Source: Sphaerochaeta pleomorpha str. Grapes (GTDB lineage Bacteria; Spirochaetota; Spirochaetia; Sphaerochaetales; Sphaerochaetaceae). From it: a stretch of 64,000 nucleotides of DNA. The notes beneath the pieces were generated by a model, which was not told the origin of the DNA, did no database searches, and was given only the letters and a program-made list of their open reading frames with translations. The stretch spans positions 1,860,001-1,924,000 of the forward strand of contig NC_016633.1 in assembly GCF_000236685.1 (NCBI RefSeq), written 5' to 3'. The stretch's first letter is position 1, and every line of letters begins with the position of its first letter. The position numbers and the translations under genes are program-made. This document shows, piece by piece, positions 43,146-52,579 of this stretch.

Positions 43146-44348
43146 ATGTATGCAAACAAAGGCAAAAATCTAGAAGATATTCAAGCAATAAACCGATATC
43201 TTGTTATAAAACATCTATTAGATGGCAAGATTTCCTCAAGAATTGAGCTAGCTCAAAAATGTAACCTAAACCAAGCAACAATCACGAATATTATAAATGA
43301 TTTTATAGGCTGGGGGTTAGTAGAAGAAACAGGAAGCATTAGCAAAGGAGTTGGAAGACCTGTGAAAGGAATTCGCCTTTGCAATGAAAAATACTGGACA
43401 ATAAGCGTTCGTCTTTCCAGAAAATATGTAAAGATAGCAATTATTGATTTTAATGGAAAGATTGAAAGCATTGATAGTTTTGATATCAAAAGCAAAACTG
43501 AAATGTGCATAACCATTGAAGCCATCATCAGCCACATCAGAAATGTAGTTGAAAAAAACCCAGAAAAGAAATTTGTGGGCATAGGAATTGCAATGCCTGG
43601 CCCTTGGATGAAACAGCAACAGAAGCTGGCATATTTTACGGGATTCTATAAATGGCAAGATATAGATATTGGAAAAACCATTGAAGAAGCACTCAAAATG
43701 ACAGTTTTTGTAGAACAGGATGCAAATGCTGCTTTGATGGCAGAACCAGAATTTCAACAATGGACTCTGACTAATCAACTGATATTACTAGTAATGGTTG
43801 GACAGGGTATTGGTGCTGGCATATTTACCGATGGTGAAATTCTTCGGGGAAATCTTGGGATTGCCGGAGAAATTGGACACATGAGCATAGATTATAAAGG
43901 TATTCCCTGTGAATGTGGAAATGTTGGGTGTCTTGAAAGATATGCTTCCACTTCAGCTGTACTGGAAAAGATACAATTGAAAGCAAATGAATTTAATACG
44001 GTTTTACACGAAAATTCAACCTGGGCTGAAGTTATAGAAGCTTATAAAATCAATGACACATTAGCCGTGGAAGAAATTAATAATTCTGCAAATTACATAG
44101 GATTTGCACTTTCAAGTCTTTCAAACGTGCTTAATCCTGCAGTGATTATAATCGGTGATGAAATGGCAGAATCCGGCCAAAAGTTTCTTGATGCAATCAA
44201 GAATTCATTCAATAAGAGAGTTACTTCAATCGTAAGGGATAATACCAAAATTCAGCTAAGCAACGTGTCAGACAATCCTTTCCTGAGAGGAATATCTAGA
44301 GTCGTCATCGAAGGATGTATAAAGAATCCAATTATATTGATGAAATAA
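43146..44348 (+). CDS. ROK-family transcriptional regulator (NagC/XylR type)
   Basis: 400 residues. N-terminal winged helix-turn-helix (about 12-75, SSRIELAQKCNLNQATITNIIND), then a ROK kinase-like fold with GIGIAMPG, VEQDANAAL, GIGAGIFTDG and the zinc motif GHMSIDYKGIPCECGNVGC (CxCGxxGC). Such proteins bind sugars or sugar phosphates and repress neighbouring uptake genes. First gene of an operon with an SIS isomerase and a ribose-type importer. Confidence 0.9.
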   Translation: MYANKGKNLEDIQAINRYLVIKHLLDGKISSRIELAQKCNLNQATITNIINDFIGWGLVEETGSISKGVGRPVKGIRLCNEKYWTISVRLSRKYVKIAIIDFNGKIESIDSFDIKSKTEMCITIEAIISHIRNVVEKNPEKKFVGIGIAMPGPWMKQQQKLAYFTGFYKWQDIDIGKTIEEALKMTVFVEQDANAALMAEPEFQQWTLTNQLILLVMVGQGIGAGIFTDGEILRGNLGIAGEIGHMSIDYKGIPCECGNVGCLERYASTSAVLEKIQLKANEFNTVLHENSTWAEVIEAYKINDTLAVEEINNSANYIGFALSSLSNVLNPAVIIIGDEMAESGQKFLDAIKNSFNKRVTSIVRDNTKIQLSNVSDNPFLRGISRVVIEGCIKNPIILMK

Positions 44349-44364
44349 AGAATTAGGAGAAAAA

Positions 44365-44928
44365 ATGGATTATATCGAGGAAATTGAAAATTACTGGAAG
44401 CTGCTTTCTGAGACCTTTAAATCTATTGATAATTGGGAAATTGAAAAAGCCCTCAATTGTCTAACAAAAGCGCGAGATGAAAAGCGGTTCATTTATTCAA
44501 TAGGCAATGGAGGGAGTGCAGCTACTGCTTCCCATTTTGCTGGAGATTTTACTAAAGGATTGAGTCTTGGTAGGGAAAAAAAATTCCGTTTCATTTCACT
44601 AACGGACAATGCTCCTACGGTACTGAGTCTTGCAAATGACGTGAGTTATGATTCTATTTTTGTAGAACAATTGAAGAATTTTCTTGAACCTGGTGATATC
44701 GTTGTCGCAATTTCAGGATCTGGAAATTCAACTAATATTATTCAGGCTGTTGAATTTGCCAATAAAAAGGGAGCTACCGTTATTGGATTGACAGGTTTCG
44801 ATGGTGGAAAATTAATGCAACTCAGCGATATCAAGTTACAGGTTCCTTTAAATAATATGCAGATTGTAGAAGACATTCATATGATTTTCAATCATATGAT
44901 GATGTTTATACTATATTCGAAAAAATAA
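44365..44928 (+). CDS. SIS-domain sugar-phosphate isomerase, GmhA type
   Basis: 187 residues, the size of GmhA (sedoheptulose-7-phosphate isomerase). Seen: YSIGNGGSAATASHFAGDF near 45-65, SLTDNAPTVLSLANDVSYD, VAISGSGNSTNI near 113-124 and the C-terminal EDIHMIFNH helix. The GNGGSA and ISGSGNS loops bind the sugar phosphate. No heptose-biosynthesis genes are near, and it sits with a sugar importer, so a catabolic isomerase acting on an imported sugar phosphate is more likely. AGGAG is 5 bases before ATG. Confidence 0.85.
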   Translation: MDYIEEIENYWKLLSETFKSIDNWEIEKALNCLTKARDEKRFIYSIGNGGSAATASHFAGDFTKGLSLGREKKFRFISLTDNAPTVLSLANDVSYDSIFVEQLKNFLEPGDIVVAISGSGNSTNIIQAVEFANKKGATVIGLTGFDGGKLMQLSDIKLQVPLNNMQIVEDIHMIFNHMMMFILYSKK

Positions 44929-44940
44929 TAGGTAACAATC

Positions 44941-46452
44941 ATGAATAATGGAACACATACAGACGATTACATACTGGAACTTTCTGGCATTACCAAAAGA
45001 TTTCCTGGTGTTTTAGCTTTAAATAATGTTGATATGAAAGTGAAAAAGGGTGAGGTCCATGTAATTGTAGGAGAAAATGGTGCAGGAAAATCGACCTTAA
45101 TGAAGGTTATCAACGGTATCTATTCAGCTGATAGCGGTTCAATAATATTTGATGGAAAACCATATAAAGCTACATCACCCACACAGGCTAGAGCTCTAGG
45201 TATTTCGATGATTTTTCAGGAATTGAATTTTGTTCCACAATTAACAGTTGCAGAAAATATTTATCTTGGAAGGGAGCCAATGATAGGTAAAAGTCTTTTT
45301 GTTGATAACAAGAAACTGAATGCAAATGCAAGAAACTACATTAAGGAACAGAACTTGCCTTTTGATGCAGAAGACCTAATGGGATCCTTATCCGTATCCC
45401 AAGCACAAATAATTGAAATTATCAAGGCGATTTCCTGTAATGCAAAACTGGTTATTATGGATGAACCGACATCTGCAATTACGGAAAAAGAGGTTAGTTT
45501 TCTTTTTGAAAAGATTGCTTTGTTAAAGGAGAAAGGGGTTACTATCATCTATATCTCCCATAAGATGGATGAAATTTTCAAAATTGCAGATACTATTTCT
45601 ATTTTCAGAGATGGCGCTCATATTGATTGCAGACCTACAATCGAATTTAACATCAATAATGTAATTGAAAAAATGGTCGGAAGGGAATTGAGTTCCGGTT
45701 TCCCCCAAAAAAAATGTAATATTGGTAAAGAAAGATTTCGTGTAGAGAATTTTTCCGATGCCAAACGATTCCAAAATATTTCTTTTACCCTAAACGAAGG
45801 AGAAATCCTCGGAATTTCTGGCTTAATGGGAGCTGGAAGAACTGAAGTTGTGCGAGCAATAATTGGATTAGATAGTAAATGCGAAGGAAAAATATTCCTT
45901 GAAAACAGGGAATTGAAAATCAAATCTGTAATTGACTCAATCCAATATGGAATAGCAATGGTCAGCGAAGATCGTCGTTGCTATGGAATAATCCCAATGA
46001 GAAGCGTTCGCGAAAATATAATTCTGGTTGGCTTGAAACATTATTTTCATACTCAATGGATTGATAGAGCAAAAGAAAATGCCATAGTTGGAGAATATAT
46101 AAAAAAACTAGAAATCAAGACATCAAACCAGGAAGTGGCAATCTCAACACTTTCAGGGGGAAACCAGCAGAAAGCAATTCTTGCAAAATGGTTAATCTCT
46201 AATCCTAATGTCTTAATATTAGATGAACCAACGAGAGGCATTGACGTCGGTGCAAAATATGAAATTTATAAACTGATGTGCCAATTATGTGAAAATGGCG
46301 TTTCGATAATAATGATTAGCTCGGAACTGCCAGAATTGTTAGGTATGAGTGATCGGATACTTGTAATGGCAGAAGGTAAGATTACTGGAGAATTCAATAG
46401 AGACAATGCCACTCAGGTAGAAATAATGAAAAAGGCAACAGGTGGAAGATAA
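44941..46452 (+). CDS. Sugar ABC importer ATPase, RbsA type (two ATPase domains)
   Basis: 503 residues with two nucleotide-binding domains: first with Walker A GENGAGKST (about 42) and Walker B LVIMDEPTSAI; second with a degenerate Walker A (GLMGAGRTE), signature LSGGNQQK and Walker B VLILDEPTRGIDVG. This asymmetry is typical of RbsA/MglA/XylG. Powers RbsC-type transport of a pentose, hexose or polyol. Stop overlaps the next start (TAATG). Confidence 0.93.
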   Translation: MNNGTHTDDYILELSGITKRFPGVLALNNVDMKVKKGEVHVIVGENGAGKSTLMKVINGIYSADSGSIIFDGKPYKATSPTQARALGISMIFQELNFVPQLTVAENIYLGREPMIGKSLFVDNKKLNANARNYIKEQNLPFDAEDLMGSLSVSQAQIIEIIKAISCNAKLVIMDEPTSAITEKEVSFLFEKIALLKEKGVTIIYISHKMDEIFKIADTISIFRDGAHIDCRPTIEFNINNVIEKMVGRELSSGFPQKKCNIGKERFRVENFSDAKRFQNISFTLNEGEILGISGLMGAGRTEVVRAIIGLDSKCEGKIFLENRELKIKSVIDSIQYGIAMVSEDRRCYGIIPMRSVRENIILVGLKHYFHTQWIDRAKENAIVGEYIKKLEIKTSNQEVAISTLSGGNQQKAILAKWLISNPNVLILDEPTRGIDVGAKYEIYKLMCQLCENGVSIIMISSELPELLGMSDRILVMAEGKITGEFNRDNATQVEIMKKATGGR

Positions 46453-47447
46453 TGATGAAGATTAAAAAAATCACTTTTGGTGGCATTTCTTTTGATATAA
46501 AGAATTTCTATAATAAGTATGGCATTTTGTGTGTTATGGTCCTTATGTTTGTTATTGCTTCTTTTATTTCACCCGTTTTCCTAACTTCAACGAACCTTAT
46601 TAATGTCCTTACTCAGATAAGTGTAGTTACAATTGTAGCTGCAGGAATGACTATGTTGATCATTTCAGGAACAACAGATCTGTCCGCTGGAAGTGTTGTT
46701 GCTCTTGCTGGTTGTCTCTGTGTCGGTACCTGTAAAAATCTTATTGCATCAGGAATGGGTACTGTTCCAGCAGCATTTATCGGGATTCTTGTAGCTGTGG
46801 TAATTGCTGCAATGTGCAATGTTTCCTCTGCTGTAATAATCACAAAATTCGAAGCTCCTCCTTTTATTGTTACCTTGGCGATGATGCAAATAGCTCGTGG
46901 TCTTGTATACATATATACGAATGGACAACAGATTTATGATATTGGAAATGTCGCAATCATTGGACAAGGGAGAATTGGCTTCATTCCCTATTCAGTTTTG
47001 ATAATGTTGGCTGTATTGATAATTTCTTGGATAATACTGAATAAATTAAGGTTTGGTCGTTATCTCTATGCAGTTGGGGGGAACATTGAGGCAGCAATTG
47101 CAAGTGGGATTAGAACAAGTCCCGTTATCATCAAATCGTTTCTGATTCATGGAGTTTTTGTCGGAATAGCAGGTATCTTGTATATGACTAGACTAAATTC
47201 CGGGCAACCTGCAGAAGCCGTAGGTCTGGAATTTGATGCCATTATTGCCGCTATCGTCGGTGGAACCAGTTTTTCGGGAGGCATTGGAACGATAACTGGT
47301 ACTATTTGCGGCTGTGTCATTATTGGAATTCTAAACAACATCCTGAATCTGATGTTTGTACAGTCCTATTATCAGCAAGTAATAAAAGGCCTGATTATTG
47401 TAACGGCCGTTATTCTTGATATAAAAACAAAAGTCAAAAAGAATTAA
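46452..47447 (+). CDS. Sugar ABC importer permease, RbsC type
   Basis: 331 residues with about 8-10 hydrophobic segments; RbsC-family landmarks MLIISGTTDLSAGSVVALAG near 75-94, VTLAMMQIARGLVYI, AVGGNIEAAIASGI near 200 and AIVGGTSFSGGIGTITGT near 275. Two starts (MM); the first overlaps the rbsA-type stop by one base. Confidence 0.92.
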   Translation: MMKIKKITFGGISFDIKNFYNKYGILCVMVLMFVIASFISPVFLTSTNLINVLTQISVVTIVAAGMTMLIISGTTDLSAGSVVALAGCLCVGTCKNLIASGMGTVPAAFIGILVAVVIAAMCNVSSAVIITKFEAPPFIVTLAMMQIARGLVYIYTNGQQIYDIGNVAIIGQGRIGFIPYSVLIMLAVLIISWIILNKLRFGRYLYAVGGNIEAAIASGIRTSPVIIKSFLIHGVFVGIAGILYMTRLNSGQPAEAVGLEFDAIIAAIVGGTSFSGGIGTITGTICGCVIIGILNNILNLMFVQSYYQQVIKGLIIVTAVILDIKTKVKKN

Positions 47448-47528
47448 GGAGGAACGGGGAGGGAGTGTCGGGTATTCGATTTCTTTAATGTTATCGAATA
47501 TAAAAAAAAATACAAAAGGATCAAAATA

Positions 47529-48491
47529 ATGAAAAAAAGTTTAATCGTAGCCTTGTTATTGGTAACCATGGTTTGTAGTTCTCTCTTTGCGAATGGTAAT
47601 TCCGAAACTGTAACAGGAAAACCAAAAGTTGCATTTATATGCAAATCGTATTCCGATGCGTTCTGTGTGTGGGTTAAAGATGAGATTGAAAAAAATGCAA
47701 AAGAGAATTATTCCAATCAGTTTGATGTAATTTGCTTTGATTCAGCTGGCAACTCAACAACCCAGATAAATCAAATTGAAAATTGTGTTGCTAGTAAATT
47801 TGATGTGATTATTTTCCAGCAGGTTGATGCTCAAGCAACGGTGCCAGCCGTAAAGAAAGCTGTTGCGGCAGGAATACCTGTAATCGTAACTACCGGGCAC
47901 ATAGAAGATGGTGGTCTATCGACCTATATTGATGCTAATCCAGTTCAGCAGGGAACTGTAGTTGCGGAATATGCATTAACAAAACTTCCTACAAATTCAA
48001 AAATTTGTATACTCCAGGGACCTGCAGGTAATTTCCATGCAAATGGTCGTCAGAAAGGGTTTGTAGACACGTTGGGAAAAAGATCTGACATCCAAATTGT
48101 TGATGCCCAAATTGGCGAATGGGGAAAAGACAAAGCTGTTACCATCACCCAAAACTGGCTTTCAAGTATCCCTGATTTGACATGTATCATGGCTCATAAT
48201 GATGATATGGCTTTAGGTGCCTATGAAGCTATCAAAATGGCAAAGAAACAGGGTCAGATCCAGATATATGGCGTTGATGCTCTTGCCTCAGCATGCCTCG
48301 CAGTTCAGGATGGCAGAATGGAAGCAACCGTTTTCCAAAATGCTATCGGATATGCAGTGAAAGCCCTAGAATATGCGTCAAAGACACTCAAGGGTGAAGC
48401 AATCGAGAGCATTACTCTTGACAGTGAGCTTGTTACTCCAGAAAATGTCAATAAATATATTGAGTTGCATAAAATGTTGGGTAATATATAG
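47529..48491 (+). CDS. Periplasmic sugar-binding protein, RbsB type
   Basis: 320 residues. Signal peptide about 1-21 ending SSLFANG, then a Peripla_BP_4 fold: KPKVAFICKSYSDAFCVWVKD, NQIENCVASKFDVIIFQ, GIPVIVTTGHIE, CIMAHNDDMALGAYEAIK. Supplies substrate to the RbsA/RbsC-type proteins upstream. AAGGA lies about 9 bases before the ATG. A terminator follows. Confidence 0.92.
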   Translation: MKKSLIVALLLVTMVCSSLFANGNSETVTGKPKVAFICKSYSDAFCVWVKDEIEKNAKENYSNQFDVICFDSAGNSTTQINQIENCVASKFDVIIFQQVDAQATVPAVKKAVAAGIPVIVTTGHIEDGGLSTYIDANPVQQGTVVAEYALTKLPTNSKICILQGPAGNFHANGRQKGFVDTLGKRSDIQIVDAQIGEWGKDKAVTITQNWLSSIPDLTCIMAHNDDMALGAYEAIKMAKKQGQIQIYGVDALASACLAVQDGRMEATVFQNAIGYAVKALEYASKTLKGEAIESITLDSELVTPENVNKYIELHKMLGNI

Positions 48492-48511
48492 CATATAATG
48501 TATGCTTCCGA

Positions 48512-48546
48512 TACGCAGCTAGAAAAAAATCTGGCTGCGTAATTTT
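48512..48546 (+). terminator. Terminator after the sugar-binding protein gene
   Basis: 8-base stem TACGCAGC/GCTGCGTA with a 14-base loop and a following TTTTT. The ROK kinase gene begins 24 bases later, so some read-through or a separate promoter is expected. Confidence 0.75.
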
Positions 48547-48569
48547 TATCGCTAAGGAAAAATCTATTC

Positions 48570-49490
48570 ATGAAAAATTACTTATCAATTGATATCGGTG
48601 GTTCAAAACTATTAGTAGGAATAGTTAACGATAAAGGTGAAATTCTTGAAGTTAAAAAACTATTATTGGTAAACCCAAATCAAGACAGTATCCTACATTC
48701 TGTATATTCTTTATGTGATATGTTTTTTTCTCGATATCATATTGATTGTATTGGCGTAAGTATTCCTGGTTTAGCGGATCCTGTTACTGGGGTGTGGCTC
48801 GAAGCAGTGTTTTCAAAAGTCAAAAATTTTCCTTTAGGGAAATTGTTATCAGACCGTTATAAAATTGAAGTATTTATTGAAAATGATGCGAACAATTGTG
48901 CCTATGGAGAAAAGCTTTTTGGTTGTGCAAAATTGGTCAATGATTTCATTTGGTTGACAGTAAGTAATGGCTGTGGTTCTGGTATATTTCTTAATGGAAA
49001 ATTGTTTACTGGCGCAGGTTCAAATGCTGGAGAGTTAGGGCATATTTTTGTTACGAATAAGAAATACAAATGTCCCTGCGGAAATTTTGGTTGTCTCGAA
49101 TCTGTTGCAGCTGGCCCTGGTATTGTTAGACGATATATTGAAAGTTCAGAAAAAGTCATTAGCAGGAGTATTACAGCAAAAGATGTTGCAGATTTTGCTA
49201 AAGCAGGCGATAAAAACGCTATCCAAGTCTATCAGCAAACAGGTGATTATCTGGGCCGAGCTATAGCTGCTTCTGTAAATGTGTTGAATGTTCCTTTAGT
49301 TGTAATTGGTGGAGGTATTACGCTAGACAGTGAATTATTCATGGATAGTCTCATTTCATCCGTGGATTCCCATATTTACCGAACGGCTAATCAAAATCTT
49401 CAAATAAAAATCACAGAAATGGGGTATTATGCATCTCTGATTGGTGCTATTTCAAATGCAATCATTCAAGACCAGAAACCCAAAATTTAA
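48570..49490 (+). CDS. ROK-family sugar kinase (glucokinase-like, no DNA-binding domain)
   Basis: 306 residues. Begins directly with the ATP site IDIGGSKLLVGI; ENDANNCAYGE near 107, GSGIFLNGKLF, GELGHIFV and zinc motif CPCGNFGC near 163-171. Lack of an N-terminal helix-turn-helix makes it an enzyme rather than a regulator. Probably phosphorylates the sugar imported by the ABC system before the SIS isomerase acts. Confidence 0.88.
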   Translation: MKNYLSIDIGGSKLLVGIVNDKGEILEVKKLLLVNPNQDSILHSVYSLCDMFFSRYHIDCIGVSIPGLADPVTGVWLEAVFSKVKNFPLGKLLSDRYKIEVFIENDANNCAYGEKLFGCAKLVNDFIWLTVSNGCGSGIFLNGKLFTGAGSNAGELGHIFVTNKKYKCPCGNFGCLESVAAGPGIVRRYIESSEKVISRSITAKDVADFAKAGDKNAIQVYQQTGDYLGRAIAASVNVLNVPLVVIGGGITLDSELFMDSLISSVDSHIYRTANQNLQIKITEMGYYASLIGAISNAIIQDQKPKI

Positions 49491-50348
49491 TATTGCTATA
49501 GTCAGTTACAGAGTCCAATATTAATTGCTTGAACATATAGATGTTCATATCTTTTGATCAGGTTTTTATTCATTCGTCGAAAGTCAGCTTTTTATTTGAG
49601 TATAAAAGAATCAATCTCAACTAAAGCAATATTCAGTTCAGATTCCTTTACATTCCAAGGCCTGATTGGTTCCAATCCGCTTTGGAAATCTCTAGGCTTC
49701 CAAAACACATAGCATTCTTGACCAGGAAATCGGGGGTAAAAATATTCGCATATGGAATTGTTTTCTTTTCTGCTACAACGTTGATGTTGAGCACCGCATC
49801 CTATCTCTTGTCAGTCAGTTTTTCATTGTGTGAAAGCTACAAGCCCAGCCCGTCACATTTCAGATCTGCCGTAAAAACACTAGCTCCAGAACTCTTGTGA
49901 ATGTCAAGGAAGTTTTTCACTGATGGCATTTGATTTTAATGTCTTACATCTAAAAAGCATTTTTTAGAATTAATACTATTGACAACCAATTAACTGAGAT
50001 GGCGATATTGCCACTAGCAAAAAGGTCAAACAGAAAACACCCTTTCCAATAATCTAATTGAACAACTAGCCTTTACTGACCAGCACTTCTTAGGGAAGTT
50101 GAACAAGTAGAGAATTAGATTTCTACATGCATAAACCACAAACACTTCCTTGCACCTATGCATGCAGATGTGTACGAAGATTTAATCAGAGAATCACTGT
50201 TTAAGCATTACAATAAAGGGGATATGCCTTTTTTTTATTACCCAAGGACATCTGGATAGATGGTTCAAGGCAAATAATGATGCAAGAATCCCTATTTACT
50301 GTGATTTTGCATCAAAACTCCAATCAATTTTAGCAATGTAGCAGATCC
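49491..50348. other. Non-coding or decayed stretch downstream of the ROK kinase
   Basis: No intact gene. The first half holds the minus-strand remnant listed separately. From about 49920 on I see only short frames without family resemblance; a plus-strand fragment near 50161-50260 (MHADVYEDLIRES) may be another remnant but cannot be assigned. Confidence 0.4.
49600..49915 (-). pseudogene. Decayed coding remnant, family not recognised
   Basis: On the minus strand one frame reads protein-like segments SSGASVFTADLKCDGLGL, then stops, then DAVLNINVVAEKKTIPYANI and FTPDFLVKNAMCFGSLEIS, and a second frame continues LEPIRPWNVKESELNIALVEI to a stop near 49600. At least two in-frame stops and one frameshift interrupt it. 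The pieces look like the C-terminal part of one protein. I cannot name the family. Confidence 0.4.
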
Positions 50349-52481
50349 CTACTTCATCATCCCCTCGAATACAGAACTCCTGGGCTCCAGGCTCCCAGCA
50401 GAATAACCCCAGATGGTTTCGTATTCGCTCACGTCTTCACCCATCTGCCCTAGTTGTCTCAGATACTCTGCAATCGATTTCGATTCAATGACGATAACAG
50501 AACCCATTTCCTCAATAACAGGGCTGTGGGGCCGGGTATGGTCGAATTCAAATTCCAATATACGTCTGCCATCAGAGGTTATGCCAATGGTACGATAGGT
50601 ATTGCTCTTGCCCACTCCCGGAAGGTTTAGGGTATTGCGGTCGGTGGAAAGGAATGGTATCTCATCTGATTTCCTAATACTATCGATATTCTCCAACATA
50701 TGGGGGGCATCGGAAATGAATGGCCTGATAATGCTATGGTATCGCAGGGCAACACGACCAATTGAGCTTTCCTCAATCTGTTCCTGGGTTGACCGGCAAT
50801 TGTTTGCAAAGACATGTCGGTTTTCCTTGAACCCTTTGACCGTAAAGGTATAGTAGGGAAGCACCCCGATTTCGTTCAGCGTCTTTCTAAGCTTTGCAGA
50901 ATGTCCCCGCCTGGAGGCGGAGATGGTGAACACTTCCTGGTTGGTCACAGCCCATCCGGCAGAAAGAATGGCTGCAATGGCCTTTTTGGTATCTGGGGTC
51001 ACTTCCATGGAAGAAGAGATATGTATCTGTACGATACACTGGCTTATACCTACCAGAGAAGCCTTCTCTTTGAACTGGGCAAGCACCGACACCAATTCTT
51101 TGGTAATACGCTGGGGAAGATAGACAGGCAGTTTGGTGCCAAGCCTGACCCGTTTCATGGTTGCATACTTCTCCCCTTCCGCTCTTTCCTCATTGTCCAG
51201 CAGTTTTTCCTGGGCCATTTTCAACACTGCGTCGAGAATATTTCTGAGGGAAGAGACAGAGCTCATAAAGGCATCGCCGCCGGTTATGAGAATATCGCTC
51301 AGGTAGGGGTCTTTTCTAAAATAATCCATATTCAGTGCGAGCATAGTCGACCAGTTGCGTTTTGGCCTAAGCTTTTCCAACTCGAAGTTGAAACGGCCCC
51401 TCTGGAAGTCATACATCCGTTGACAGTAGGCACACAGGCCTCCGCAGGCGCGTCCCATGGTGTCAGGAATGAAGATGGCCACATTCGGATAGCGTCGATG
51501 GATATTGTGCGAAGGAAGGATCCAGCCAGCAGCATTGGGTTTTCCTTCCTCAACGATATCTTCTTTTTCCCAGGCAACGATAGAACCAAACTCCTCGACC
51601 AAGTCCTTGCTGTAGAACAGGTAGTCGCGAAGTACCGCATCGCTATGGGGATGTTCTTGCTCACTAAGCGGGCGGACATCGATGAGGGAAAGGAAATAAG
51701 GGGTCGCAAAGATAGGAATACCCTTTTTCTCCGCTGTCTCCATCTGTTCCAGGGTTTCCTTATCGAGGGAATTTTGCAGATACCTATTCAACTCAGAGGA
51801 ACTGCGAATTGCATACTTAAGCTGGAAACGGTCGTCGCGCCACCAGGTAAGGACCTGTTTCCTTGCCTGCGCGGCATCCATCGAGCCCTTGAGCTGGTAA
51901 AACTGGGAAGATTTGTGCTCTGAACGGATTCTCTTGATCAACAGTTGAACAATATATTCCTTGTTTTTTGCACGCCAGGCAATAACCTCTTTATCCAGGC
52001 CGGAAGGATGGCGTTCCATCCAAGCTTGTACTTGGCTCCTGGAGGGAACCTCCTTATGGTCTATCCCCTTCAATTGCCTGAGCAGGTGATACATATCTTC
52101 TACAAAATCGGGAGAGACAGAAATATCCTCTCCCCGTACCAGTGAACGAAGGATTGCAAGCGGCTGTGAGACTACGCCCTCACCATGCAGGTTCCCATCG
52201 GAAAAGCTGCATCCTTCATGGTCGAGATAGTCCATGATCCGCAAGAAAGCCAGGGAAGTCCCCGTAAGTTTGTAAAAACTTTGTTCGTCGTGTACTTCAC
52301 CGGTATAATAGGACCACGCGTTGGGATGTTCCTTTTGCATTACTTCAGAATAATGGGTCTTGAGCTTCTCTACCAAAGCTTCCAAACTGAGTTTTTCATC
52401 CAAAAAGAGGGAACCAATCGTCGATTCATCGGCCCTTATCATAGCGACAAGTTTCGCAATACGTTCTAATTGTGTCTCCAT
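50349..52481 (-). CDS. Long KamA-family radical SAM protein (lysine 2,3-aminomutase-like)
   Basis: 710 residues, against about 420-470 for lysine 2,3-aminomutase. The radical SAM cluster motif CGGLCAYC (C346, C350, C353) lies unusually far in; about 300 residues precede it. The core continues with ITGGDAFMS, LGTKLPVYLPQRIT, QIHISSSMEVTP and YYTFTVKGFKENRHVFANN, which follow the aminomutase core order. The ending after residue 600 (DGRRILEFEFDHTRPHSP) is unlike KamA. Substrate unknown; a pyridoxal-phosphate lysine could not be placed with confidence. No strong ribosome site precedes ATG. It appears monocistronic. Confidence 0.82.
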   Translation of the reverse strand: METQLERIAKLVAMIRADESTIGSLFLDEKLSLEALVEKLKTHYSEVMQKEHPNAWSYYTGEVHDEQSFYKLTGTSLAFLRIMDYLDHEGCSFSDGNLHGEGVVSQPLAILRSLVRGEDISVSPDFVEDMYHLLRQLKGIDHKEVPSRSQVQAWMERHPSGLDKEVIAWRAKNKEYIVQLLIKRIRSEHKSSQFYQLKGSMDAAQARKQVLTWWRDDRFQLKYAIRSSSELNRYLQNSLDKETLEQMETAEKKGIPIFATPYFLSLIDVRPLSEQEHPHSDAVLRDYLFYSKDLVEEFGSIVAWEKEDIVEEGKPNAAGWILPSHNIHRRYPNVAIFIPDTMGRACGGLCAYCQRMYDFQRGRFNFELEKLRPKRNWSTMLALNMDYFRKDPYLSDILITGGDAFMSSVSSLRNILDAVLKMAQEKLLDNEERAEGEKYATMKRVRLGTKLPVYLPQRITKELVSVLAQFKEKASLVGISQCIVQIHISSSMEVTPDTKKAIAAILSAGWAVTNQEVFTISASRRGHSAKLRKTLNEIGVLPYYTFTVKGFKENRHVFANNCRSTQEQIEESSIGRVALRYHSIIRPFISDAPHMLENIDSIRKSDEIPFLSTDRNTLNLPGVGKSNTYRTIGITSDGRRILEFEFDHTRPHSPVIEEMGSVIVIESKSIAEYLRQLGQMGEDVSEYETIWGYSAGSLEPRSSVFEGMMK

Positions 52482-52579
52482 GGGTATAGAATACAGGCTC
52501 GAATTCTATTCTGTCAATAAGGACCAGTCCTATGACAATTCTATCAATTTACAGGGCAAGCACTTGGAAAGCATTTGTA

